A DNA stretch of 64,000 nucleotides from Nipponacmea schrenckii. Its lineage: Eukaryota > Mollusca > Gastropoda > Lottiidae. The position numbers and the translations under genes are program-made. The stretch spans positions 22,723,398 through 22,787,397 of the forward strand of contig JAUJPP010000003.1 of assembly GCA_030562195.1 (NCBI GenBank), in the 5' to 3' direction. The notes under the pieces were generated by a model. It saw nothing but the letters and a program-made list of their open reading frames with translations. It searched no databases and was not told the DNA's origin. Positions 1 to 11,563 of this stretch are shown here, piece after piece. Numbering within the stretch: position 1 is the first letter of the stretch; each line of letters starts with the position of its first letter.

Positions 1-3000
1 AATATTGGCATTTCTACGTTAAATCCCTTCTTTAAATCAGTTATTTCAACTTAGAGTTTATACTTTGATACAGTGAAATTTGAAAATCATCTGAATATAA
101 TTTACATAGTGACACTTAATTATTTTGATGTCTGTCATAAGTTAGCTATCATTGAGTATTATACATGCTTGTTTCATTCAAAGTATTATTCAATTGATAA
201 ACAAAAGGAATTTTAAATTTTTAATAATTTAATTGTTCATATTAGTCTACATTTTTTATATTTGTTATATTTTTGCAATATTTTTGTTTTGTTTTGTTCT
301 AATTGAATGTTTGTCTAAATAGTTTATGTTATCCTATTGCCTTCTGATTCTCCCAGCCTTAACTCCTATATTTGAAAGGTTTATTGCTTTATTATGGATA
401 TAGAGAATGATTATGGCTTCCATTACAATTTTCTTTTAATCCGTGCTAACTGTAGTTACAGAGAACCAGATTATGATGTCATAAATACAAACTATTTTTA
501 TATGCCCACATAGTGATGTGAACATGTATTGCCGTAGCCCCTGTACATCAAATGGTCCGTCCACAGTCCCTCCACACTTCTTGTAGGTGTGCATGCACAT
601 ATTGATTAGATCTCTGTCAAGTTTGAATTTGGTATCGATTTTAATGATAAAACGAATTCTCGATATTTCTAAATTGTTTTGAATTGGACTTAAATATTCA
701 TATAAAAATTTTAAATTTGAGTAAATTCATATCATTATTCAAGAATGACTTATATTTTCTTACAACTGCCGGTGGGCATACATTATTTTGCTTGGTGAGC
801 TATCTCATTAGAATTTGAAATTGAAGTTATGCAAATAAACGCCACTCCATAGTCAAAGGCTAGAAAACATTTGCAAGTTTTGGTAATTAACAGCAAAGAT
901 CTCTTAACAAGGCTTTGTTGTGTATTTTGAAGTCCTTTTGATATTTGGCAATTTAACCTTAGAAGTTTGGAACATCACCAAAGAAGCATGTGATTCTTGA
1001 AAATAACTTTCAATTTAATACTTTAATATTTTATATGCTAATACAGATCAAATTTTTTTTAAAAGAAAGTATTTTTACTGTTCAATGTTTTCAGTTTTGT
1101 TCATATAGCTAAAAGTCCTAAAGTTGGATACCCTCAATTATAGCCTGATGAAGGTGTCATTTCCAAAATGAAAAGTTGGCTTCCCACCAAAGTTGTCTAC
1201 ACTTCATCAACCAAATTTTTTTAGGTCCTCAAGGTCATTCTAGACTCCAGACACTATTTCTTGCCAAATTGTAGTAGAGTATGAATAAATTGTATAAATG
1301 TGAATGGATGTATTTTATGAGCATATGATAAAATAAATATGATCTGTTAATAAATAATAATAAAAACATCTGATTTCCACATAATTAATGCCTATTGCTA
1401 TGTATCCATTCCTGTGCCTCAAATGACACTCATTTCAATATACACCCCAACATAATATTTCTTTACTCAACTTTTTATTTACTATTTTGTCTACTTATTT
1501 GTTACAACATACTCCATGTCATTTTGAAATTTTGTGTTTTATTTATAGATACTGTTTTATTTAAATATTTCTTGTGTTATCTCTTATCTGTTAAAGCTGG
1601 CCTAAATCTTCAAAATGCAAACAATTTCATCCGGGCTAATATTATGCAATGTAAAGTAATGTTACTAGTGGTGTTCTCACTTGCTTTTGAAAGCCAGTAG
1701 AATGCCCCACTACTTCTAATTCACACGTTCCCAAATGATGTTCAATCAATGTTGACACCTCAAGATTATTTTTTAAATGACTTCCAAGTATGAAAAGATA
1801 CAATTAGTTAGTAATTCTTTAGAAATTCGAGGGTCAGTTGGGGCCAAACATTTGTGCAGAATTTCCCTTTTTTATTCCATAGAAGTCGAGCAATTAGAAT
1901 GTAAAGAATCATATTCCAACAAAAATAGATTGGTGGCAGCACTCCAGAGATTGACTTAAGATACGCTGGTCAACGTGGATACGCTGTTGTTTTTTGTGTG
2001 CTCCCAGCCTTTAGAATAGATATACTCCTATCCGTCAGTTGCACCAAAAAGTCTGTCCCTGGGGTATTTCACATCCCCTGCCTATGGGATGACCTGACCT
2101 TTCCCAGAAAAATACCTGGATTTCCCACTTCTTTCCTAAGGCGATTGAAATGTTTTTTTGCCTAGGTCCAATATTGCTTCTGGATCTTATTTCGCAACTT
2201 CGATGTCACAGTTTCCTACGCTTAGAAAAATAGATATTATCGACATTATCCGACAATACAACATTCTAAACACAGAAGATTCATTTGTCCCATGAAAAGT
2301 TTTTTTTTTGTTACTTTGATAAACCATGCTTGATATCGATCGATGTATGGTTTTCTACTGAATGATGTAACTTACTACACCTTTGGAAAGCGGATCAAGA
2401 CGTGAAAATAATCTTGGCGAGAGAAGGCCTACTCGTGTGTTCAGCTTTGCTTTTCCAAAAGCTGCTCAAAATCACAGAAATTCAACTGTTCTTCGTTCAG
2501 TGGTATACATCAGGAACATTCAAAGGCGAGGTTTCAGATACCGAAAGATTCCACGATGTATATATAATAATAATGATGGTATTCCGGAAAATGAAATGTG
2601 GATATTCTATCTCGTGTGTGACATCCGTCATCAAATTTCAGATGATTAAACTATTGACATGATCTTTTTCAACGTCTAGCCTTCCAACAGGAAATCAAAT
2701 GATTCATATATTCTTTCCGTATATTTCTATTTATAAAATGATAAAACGATTTTTAACTCCATTACACAGTATCTGAATTTAGATCATGATCATTAAATAG
2801 AAAATGAAGATTTTCGTCCTCTTCTGCAATAAAATGTCAAAAGAAGACCGGGATATATCAAGAAGAGGCGATGTATCTGTTTTGCAAAATAATATATGGT
2901 ATTATACAGAATTATACCAATTCTTGGGCTCTAATGCCTTTTGAATCTATACATATATTTTTGGAATCATGTTAATCCGAACGAAAAGTTTCCTTGCATG

Positions 3001-3950
3001 TTTTTTCTCATTCGGTTACCACTCGACTACTTCCGTAAATTTTATGTTACTTCATTTTCGATCACAGTTTGGGTTTTTTGTGGATTACTACACTTTCATC
3101 CATAATTGTAAAAATTCCTGCATTTGAATGGAATCGCATTGTTTTTGTCAGGTCAGGGGAATTAACCTTCTCTTTGCCAAACTCCTCCTATCCCCTTAAC
3201 TGACAGGGGGTTGATAATCCGAACGTATTCTCTAACCTGTGCTGGGATCAAACTCAGTGTGACATTTTGATATACAATGTGCATAAGACGCAATATGGAG
3301 CAGTTGTAATAATTACGTGTACTACTACATACAGTCGTGATGATGTTTATTTCAATGGAATACATATTATATACTGTATATTATATATTTGTAAAGGGCA
3401 CATATTATTATAGCTCATCACATAGCAATACATTCGAATGAGATATATAGAAGTGACGGTCGCCTTACAAATTATCTGTTATTAAAAACTGCATGCCTTA
3501 AAATGAGCAGAACAGTAATTCGCGAATTGATATAATTTACCCAAAACATTGATAAATTGAAAGAGTTGCCCCCCCCCCTTTGTAGTAGTGATCAAGGTGT
3601 CGGACTAAAAAAGTATTTATTTTATAATCTAGTTTTTATAAAACAAAAGGAATAGTCAGAATAACTATGATAATATATTTATATATATTTTTTAGCAATT
3701 TGTCTCTTTTATATTAAACATGCAGGTAGGACCACGTTGACAAACCTACATTCAATTTATTGATATTATTAATCTATCCTATACCCAACCCAAATATTTA
3801 AATTCAATTGATAAACGACCATCATTCATATCTGTGTCGTCTTTATCCCTTTTAGATTTAAATGTCCATTCAACCGCCGTGTATACAAAAAATTGTCGAG
3901 ACTGATTTCGATTTTCTTGTCCTAAAGTCTATATAGCCCAAGGTATATTC
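1..3950. other. intergenic, no recognised gene
   Basis: AT-rich sequence without a recognisable coding exon, RNA gene or repeat array. Around 2383-2662 two overlapping frames are open for 86-88 codons, but the products resemble no family I know and there is no matching splice or neighbour context, so I do not call a gene. A run of nine C lies near 3571-3579. The stretch is upstream of gene A and may contain distal promoter sequence. Confidence 0.5.
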
Positions 3951-3952
3951 AG

Positions 3953-4454
3953 TGACGTCAGAATCAATGATAAACAAAAGGTAGCTTGCAGGCTTTGTAT
4001 TGTCTACTGCACACTTGGCATATAGAAATATCGGCGTTGCTATGGGATACAACAGTCATATCGCCCTGGTTGTCAAGCACCTTAGTTCATGACGTCATGA
4101 GGTGGCGGTGTAATGGTCGAGTCTGAAAGGAAGAAGTAGGTCGGTGAGTCACGCCACTATGACGAATATAAGAACTTGCGTCGCCAGAATAGTCCACTAT
4201 TTGTAATTGAAGGGGAGCAGGGTGTTTTCGAAGCCAGACGTGATAAAAGTAAAATAAATGCAATGTTACCAGGAACTGATATTGGGAGTGAACTATAACT
4301 TATTGTGACGTTATAAAGAATTGTTTAACCTGTTTTTATTCCATGTTATACATTGTAGCACGTGAGATGATATAGTGGTTATTATTTCCCTGTTGTTATA
4401 TTGCCCTGTTATAACACGTCAGTTTCTATAAACTCAACTATTTATATGACGTCA
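3953..4454 (+). promoter_or_regulatory. candidate promoter of gene A with three CRE sites
   Basis: Three perfect TGACGTCA palindromes (cAMP-response-element type, bound by CREB/ATF factors) lie at 3953-3960, 4090-4097 and 4447-4454, all within 560 bp of the gene A start codon at 4513. One perfect 8-mer is expected by chance about once in tens of kilobases, so the cluster is notable. The transcription start cannot be read from sequence alone; the third site may lie in the 5' untranslated region. Confidence 0.5.
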
Positions 4455-4512
4455 TTGTGGATAAACCCGATGTGAGGAAGACAGAAGCGGACTTGTTATC
4501 TAATTAATTAAA

Positions 4513-7500
4513 ATGGATTTACGTAAACCAAAGATACCGAAAGTGGAAAAAGATAAAAGCGAAGTGATGCCAGGTGCGTTAAACGATGGTATGGGATATA
4601 ACATGGCAGTAGTAGCTACTGAACATTTAATGAAATTTGCCCTGACAAAAGGGAAAGATATCAATGGAGTGACAAGTATGATGAAGTCAGAATTGGCAGA
4701 TTTTTTAACTCAGTTTTATAAATGTTATAAACATTCTGGTGAAGATGTGATTGGAATTCGAGATGGATTATACAAATTTTTTCAAAATGAAAATGGAATT
4801 GATATTATTAATGACAGGATATTTTATTACGCCAATATCGCTTTTGATAGATGTTTGACACCTCACCAAAAAATAGACATGTTATCTAGGGTAGATCCTG
4901 TCAATGGGAATTACAAAGTTCCTAATTTTACTGGAGTACCTCATTCCCATTCTTTGACAGAGACAAATAGTGCAAGGTCTTCTCCAATTCCATCATTTGT
5001 TGGTGTCAAGCCTTCCAAGCAGACGAAAATATCTTACGAAGCATTAAAAAGTTTATATCTAAGTGAAGCATTAAATGGGGACTCACCAGAATTTATTCAG
5101 AATAAAGTATATTTTGATATTAATTTGTATGTAATCAATCGAGGAAAAGACTGTTTGCGATCCATGGTTAAGACAGATTTTGAGATAGCTACAGATGAAA
5201 AAGGCCATAGATATGTATGGTTGAAATATTCCAGTAAGTTTAGTATTCGAGAAGTTGGTAACGTGGCTGGGGACGAGAGATCTGTGACATTTGGAAATCA
5301 ACTGGGTGACAGAATGTACGAAAGACTAGGTAAGACATTTATGCTAATGTTTGCCACCTTTAATTTAATTTCAATTTGCAAATAGTTCATGAAGCTGAAT
5401 GCCCATTTGCTATTGGCTTTTTGATTTAGTGCAATTATGCAAATGAATTTTAAAATTGAATGCAAGTTTGCAAAGGAGAAGTTTTAAGATGGAATGTGAA
5501 TTGGCAATATATGTGAATCAAATATTATTTACGCATGTCAACCTGCTGGTATTGTCACAATTCCCTTCTTGAATGCAAGTTTTCAATGCATAACAAGAAA
5601 TAAGTATTTAATTGTGTATGACATTGAATTAATTAGTTCTTTCAATTGTAATTTCATCAGATAGGGAATTTCAGTTTTCTTTTTATTTAAAACTTACTTT
5701 GGTCTTTCAGTTTGCTTGAACATTGACCAAGAAATGTAATAAAATGCAATGTGGGGGTTGAGGGGAATACTCTGAAGGGATTTCCATAGATCAAATAGTG
5801 TAGTAAATGCCAAGGAAACCTCTAGTTTAAAGGGATACTGCGTCTTGTTATGAACATAAAATTTTAGTTCTCTAGAATGGTTAATAAAAGTATATATTCA
5901 TCAGAATCCCTTAAAATCTGCAAAACTCACAAAATTAAGTCATTTTTGAAAAATGCTTATTTAACATATTAAGCATTTTGCAATCATCAAAAAATGTATA
6001 TTTATGGTTAAATTCTTTCTTTTCTGGATATGTATTTTTATTGTTATTTATGACAGGTATATTTACTGATGAATAGAACTCTTATTGGCCAAGTTTAAAA
6101 TTTTCAAATTTTATGTCCATTCTAAGACCTATTATCCCTTTGTTGCAGCAATTTTGTTAAAGAGTTTATCAGTCTAATTAATTTTCCCTATTTCAAGGGC
6201 TGTCTTTGTTATTTTCCTTTACTGTAAGTATGAGTGTGTTGTCAAACCTGTCAAACTGTTAAAGCCTTGGATACCCATGGCAACAATTTCAAACATTATT
6301 AACAAGTTTCTTAAACCAAAATATTGATGCTTAGTTATATTATATTTTAGTAATAATTTTTCATTGATAGTCTTATTTTAAAGGACTTAATTTAAATAAA
6401 CCTCAATCTCTCAAAATTTGGATGGCTCTGGTACTCTGCTTTTAGAAAATTCACAAAGCTAAAGCTAGATTTATTAGATTAGCTGTTACACAATTGATTG
6501 TGACCTAGATATTTCTATCATAGGACATTGGTTTTCTCTGGCATTCAAAAATCAATGAAACTACCCATGTTATAATTATTCATCTCATTCTAAAATCCAA
6601 TAATTACAATATTTAATGCAAGCTCATTTTTAATGGAAATTTCAGCAAAAAATTGTTCATCAAAGTGTGTGTGTACATGATATCAACTATGAATATATGA
6701 ATATTTATATATGTCATAATAGTGATCTTAGTAAATAAATTTATGCATGGGGCAATATGGACTACTAAAAGTATTATAGATCCAGAATATGTATTTTTTC
6801 ATCAAACAAACTAAGAGATTTGGAGATTAGCAGTTAGCTACTGTTGATCTCAATAGTGGAAACATGCTGTTGGAATCCAGTCGTGGAATAGCATCTAGTG
6901 CTTCCAAAGAATCATTTTCATCACATAAGTTGAATTAAAATCTTCTGTATTTTCAGGAGATCCGAGGTGCCCTGTGAAGTCTTTCATAAAATATATCACA
7001 CATCTTCATCCAATGACAACAGCTTTTTGGCAGAGACCAAAACGGCAAGTAAACAAATCAGATTATGTTTGGTTTGATAACACAGCTTTGGGAAATAGCT
7101 CGCTGGGGAAATTCATGCAGAAGATTTGCTTACAAGCTGGACTGAAAGATACATATACAAATAGCTCTATTAAACCAGTGTACATACCCATGGTAGAATC
7201 CATTTGTCAGGAAGCAATGGGGATCAAGAGTAAAGAATTGGAATCAGAACCAGAATCCATAATGCAGATGATTCCTGAGGCTCAGATTAAGACTGAGAAG
7301 CTAGATCCAATTGATCCAGTACCAGACTTGTATGGTAATGATGATGCCTCGTCTTCTGATGGTGAATTTAAAAATGATATGGATGATAGAGACCATATTT
7401 CAACGGAACAGGGAGTTGGTAAGCATTTGATTTTATATCTTGCTGAGTTCAACACTTTATGCCTACTCAAGTGCAAAGATATGAAGTGTCCTAGCAGGAA

Positions 7501-8720
7501 AGATGGTGCAGGTTATATAACAATAAGAGAGTCTTGTTATATAAATTTGGCACAAATCTTAGAATGCATCATTGTTGTGCACTGCTGGCGTTAAAGCGTC
7601 GTGTGGCAAACAACATTTTATTGACAAATAACTGACTGGTTTATTGAAGACAGTGATAGTAGAATGTTAATATACTGATGTACCTGAATTGCAAACTGTT
7701 TTGTCTAATCTGCAGGTCTTAGAGAAGCTAAAATGGAAGTATTAAATTCAGTTCAGAAATTGATGGTGAAGGATATTCAGAAGTTTGTTGATTGGTTGAA
7801 AACTGTGAAAGTTATTAAAAATGGTGGAGGTAAGCAAATTAAGTCATCTAGAATGAACAAAAGAAGAACTTTTGTCAAGAACACCCAAGATCTGGTGTGT
7901 ATGACCTGACACATTTTTCTCAAATAGAAGGCAAGTTAGAAAGTATGAACTCTTTATCTCTTTTATTTCAAATCCCTGTATACTTGACTAAAGGATATCT
8001 AATATTACCTTTTCAGAATTGATGGTTTTGTGTAGTCCTGTTGATAAAGCTACCGTTGATCCAGAAGTTGATCACACAGACCCAAATAATGAAACTTCTA
8101 CAAATGAGGACCACAATGGAAACAAAAGCAATGGATACACTCAGGAAGCCAGTATGGAGAATGAGAGTTTGGAAAGTCTACAAGGTATTTCAATAAAACA
8201 AGTTGATTTCCTGTCTTTGGATTCCACCCATTGTTCTTGTAAAGAGTTAATTCCCTTGAAGGTTACCATACCAACAAATGATTCAATGCTTCTATCAGGA
8301 ATAACAGATGACACTCAATTGCTTCTTCACAGAAAGTGTGGACCAATCACAGGCTCTGAAAAATTAAAGGACCGAGTATTTTATTCAGAGAATAATATGG
8401 ATGTGGCAGAAGTAGCAGCCATTTTGGGCACGCGAAAGAAAAGCTTTACAATTCATACCCCTTCAGATTTTCACTCTAGTCTACCTCCAAGAAAACGGTT
8501 GACAGACCCTATGTTCAATTTAGATACACCATCACCAAAGAAATTGTGTAATATCACAAATATTGATGAGGAAGATGATGGAGAAATAAAATTAGAGACA
8601 AATTTAAATTGTTTAAAGCCGTCAACGCTTAAATCATTGCCACTTCGCCACAAAAAGAAAGTGAGATTCACTTCTGGAATGCAGGCATTCAAATTGAAGC
8701 AAGAACCAGTTGATACATAG
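4513..8720 (+). CDS. gene A: Crypton-derived DUF3504 domain protein (698 aa)
   Basis: Four exons, all introns phase 1: 4513-5329, 6957-7418, 7716-7829, 8017-8720, summing to 2097 bp. Residues about 25-350 form a DUF3504 domain, the tyrosine-recombinase-like fold domesticated from Cryptons (KCTD1, QRICH1, ZMYM families). Visible hallmarks are NRG near residue 210, the FWQRPK segment, VWF and LGKFMQKICLQAG. The box that in Cryptons reads TNHxxR is TNSSIK here (near residue 340), so the catalytic His and Arg are gone and recombinase activity is unlikely. The 114-bp third exon encodes a short helix-like module ending in DWLK. The tail carries sumoylation-type motifs (IKTE near 383; LKQEP at the very C terminus) and a basic KRL/KKKVRF stretch. 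A nuclear DNA-binding or scaffold role is inferred. Start chosen as the first ATG of the open frame. Genes B and C are paralogues. The product name is otherwise unassigned. Confidence 0.85.
5831..6139. mobile_element. MITE, diverged copy, in gene A intron 1
   Basis: A 309-bp segment begins with AGGGATACTGCG directly after TTAA and ends with ACCTATTATCCCT, imperfect inverted termini. Its ends and the adjoining stretch (gaacataaaattttagttc) match the intact MITE at 32502-32967. The right target site has decayed from TTAA to TTGT. It has no coding capacity. Confidence 0.6.
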
Positions 8721-9239
8721 CAGCATTCTTGAGAAGCTATGGTATCCAAAGCGATATTTGGGTCGTCCAGACCAATATTTTAGCTGTGATAAGTTCAGCC
8801 GAGGCAAGATCTTTATATATAACTAAGACGAAGCAATCAGCGATGCCTTAGATGTGGAATGTTTTTTGAAAAGAAAGATTTTTTTTCAAGGGAAGTGTAA
8901 AAGTGTCTGGAACAGTTGTTAAATCTGGGCAATCATAAAATTTGGAGCAAGAGTTTCCAGTTTTAGATAAATTTTTTGAATTCCATTGGAAGAATCTGAT
9001 GGAAAATTTTTGAAATTTGGACCAAGAATGGGTCATTTGTAACTGTTGGACAGTTACATTAGGTCAAAGGAGGATAGTGAATGAGACTATGCGAGATACA
9101 AAAACATCGACCATGGAGAATTCTTTCCTCCTGGAAATTTATTTGAGATTCCGAGCCATTTGTGAGAATCATTGCTCAGAAGAACATAATTTGACATTTT
9201 TATATTGAGTTTGTATTGAGCTCAGAAGAAGTTTGAAGC

Positions 9240-9245
9240 AATAAA
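9240..9245 (+). terminator. candidate poly(A) signal of gene A
   Basis: AATAAA on the plus strand, about 520 nt after the gene A stop codon. Position is plausible but no cleavage evidence is available. Confidence 0.4.
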
Positions 9246-11049
9246 GTGGTCTCAGGAATTTTTCGATGGAAGATATTTTTGATCTTTTTAGAGATGAAGA
9301 AAGATTTGTATCCATTTTAAAATCTATATTTAAAGGCACTAATCAGATTTTTGATGAATTTTGACAGTATAAAGCTTTATTTATTTGATTTTGTAATATT
9401 TGTACATGTATGTATGAAATGTAAAGATTTGAATATATTAATAGATACTTTACAGTTTCAAATATAAAGCAGTTGCCGCTGTACACAGTATATGATAGTG
9501 GTGGTACAACTGTTACTTTACAAAAGCTTGGAAGCACTGCACACATGTGCAGGACCGTAACTACATAAATCAAATTTGACAAAATAGTAAAATTTGGAAA
9601 ATTTGTTTTGAAAAATTTGAATTAGAAAATCTTCTATATATTTCACATTTATGATGTCTATGGTAATGGGTGGTTTGAAACCACTGTCAATGCTTGCTTA
9701 AAGTAATGAAGAAAGAAATTAACTTACTATTTATCTACACTCTGTTAATAATTGTTTTGATGTACTTCTGTAGGTTCTGTTTGAAAAGTGCTATTTTTAT
9801 ATTATATACAATATTATTACATATTTATTATATTGATTTTATTTTCTAATTTAATGATAAATTTTAGGGATCAGATACTCTTTTTCATATTTTGATATAT
9901 TGTTTTTGGAATTCCTCTCCTGTTAGGGCAAGGGTGGGATGGGGTGGGTATTTTGATGTGATTGTTATTATTAAGATACATTGATATGTATATTTATTCT
10001 AAGTAATATATTTAGATTTATTTAACTTAATGTTTAGCAATCTTTATATTTTACCATCACAAGTATTTATTACTCATGTAACATGGAAAAAATATAGATA
10101 AAATAGGCTGATACCCTTACTGTTGTTGAAGGTCAGTAGCTGGGTACACTATAGTAATGTGTATTTAAATCTTCAACAATACTCAAGATGACTTTATTGT
10201 CACAGCCATGCTTATTCTATCCAGTGTACAAAAAATTCATTTCATTGTGAAGAACTCAGTTGCTTATATTTCTTTGCTTTATATACATGTGTATATGTTT
10301 AAAAGAAAGAGAATGCTTAGAGTTCATCAGTTAGTTCATATAGTAGTATTTAGTATGATTGCATCACAACAAGCTACTATTGAAGAGCACTAAGTAGACT
10401 AACAGCAATAATAGCAAATAGATAATTTATTTATTTTGAAACATTAATATGGCTTTGTCTTATTGATATTATTATCAGTGATGTCATGAATTCTATATTA
10501 GAAAGCAATATGTATTATCCTTTATGAAGTATGATAACATTAAAAATATATATAGGTTATATTATATACAGTGTATAGAAACTGATGTATGGCCTGTGGT
10601 GTAAATATAGAATTAGATATGTCTTTGTTACTAATTAAGAGATAAAACTGTATTTTGTTGATGATCTCAAGGATAATCCTTATATAAGTATTCATCATCT
10701 TTGTTTCATTCATTCATATTTTAAGTGGTTGTGGAGTGTTGTTAAGGCTAAATTCAGCTATTTCAAATAAATAATTGAGGAACCTTCTTAACCAAATTTC
10801 GTCATTATTTGGTATGAGAAAATCATCCAAATGTCATTTATTGGCCTTTTTAAACAGCCCCTTATTGTTTGATACAAGCTCTATAAGGGATCATTACTAG
10901 ATTATTTGTTATGACTGTATGTTATTTGTTATCATGTTTTATATTGTTCAAGTTTCTATAGATTTGTACAGAATGATTAAATATAATACTAAATCAGATT
11001 TATAGGCTAGTGTTTATTTCTTTTTCACCTGACATCTTACTGTTTAAAT

Positions 11050-11240
11050 TGATCTGTTCGGATGTCAACAAATAACTGCAATGGTCCTGTTAGGATAAAA
11101 ATAAATATCTTCCTGTTCATATGGTAACAACACTTCCTGTTCAGATTATAAACTTATTCCTGTTAAGATGAGATGAAGCTCTTCATATTCAGGTGATAAC
11201 AAGCAGGTCATTTTTTAGATGAAAATTAAAGTATTACAGT
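11050..11240. repeat. degenerate minisatellite, about 33-bp unit
   Basis: Roughly six imperfect units built around CTTCCTGTTCAGATGATAACA can be followed across the stretch (for example near 11110, 11135 and 11155). Units differ by substitutions and small indels. No coding role is seen. Confidence 0.45.
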
Positions 11241-11503
11241 TTAGATGATAAGCCCATGTTTGTAGGGAATGATAATTTGTCAAGAAACTGCTCTACAATG
11301 TTTGAAATCGAAAAATGGGTTCTTTAAATAACTAGACAATGAAAAATGAAGAAGCTCATGTCAACTGAAGAGCGAAGGGCATCATCTAGATTTATCAATC
11401 AGAAGGAAAGCAAACAGTAATCTGATATTCATGGAAATAATTTAAAGTCCAGAGCATAAGCATTCAAGCCTCTCTCCTGACAGCATCAGTATAGTATAAA
11501 TTC

Positions 11504-11509
11504 TTTATT
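11504..11509 (-). terminator. poly(A) signal of gene B
   Basis: AATAAA on the minus strand, about 55 nt beyond the gene B stop codon, a usual distance for a short 3' untranslated region. Confidence 0.5.
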
Positions 11510-11563
11510 TTCAATTAAATTGAAGATTGTCCATAAAAAGCAAACAACTTAGTTGCATCTCAA

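Larger units (their letters stand above)
8721..11503. other. 3' region of gene A and A-B intergenic DNA
   Basis: Follows the gene A stop codon. A first AATAAA poly(A) signal stands at 9240-9245 and would give a 3' untranslated region of about 540 nt; later signals are possible. The rest is AT-rich with no recognisable exon. A degenerate minisatellite is listed separately. Genes A and B converge on this segment. Confidence 0.5.

Noticed and set aside
2383..2662. Two overlapping 86-88-codon frames as a small gene
   Set aside because: No recognisable family, two competing frames, and no splice or promoter context. A conserved peptide in a related species would reopen it.
10208..10393. Small plus-strand frame in the 3' region of gene A
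   Set aside because: Composition fits random AT-rich sequence; no motif or context.
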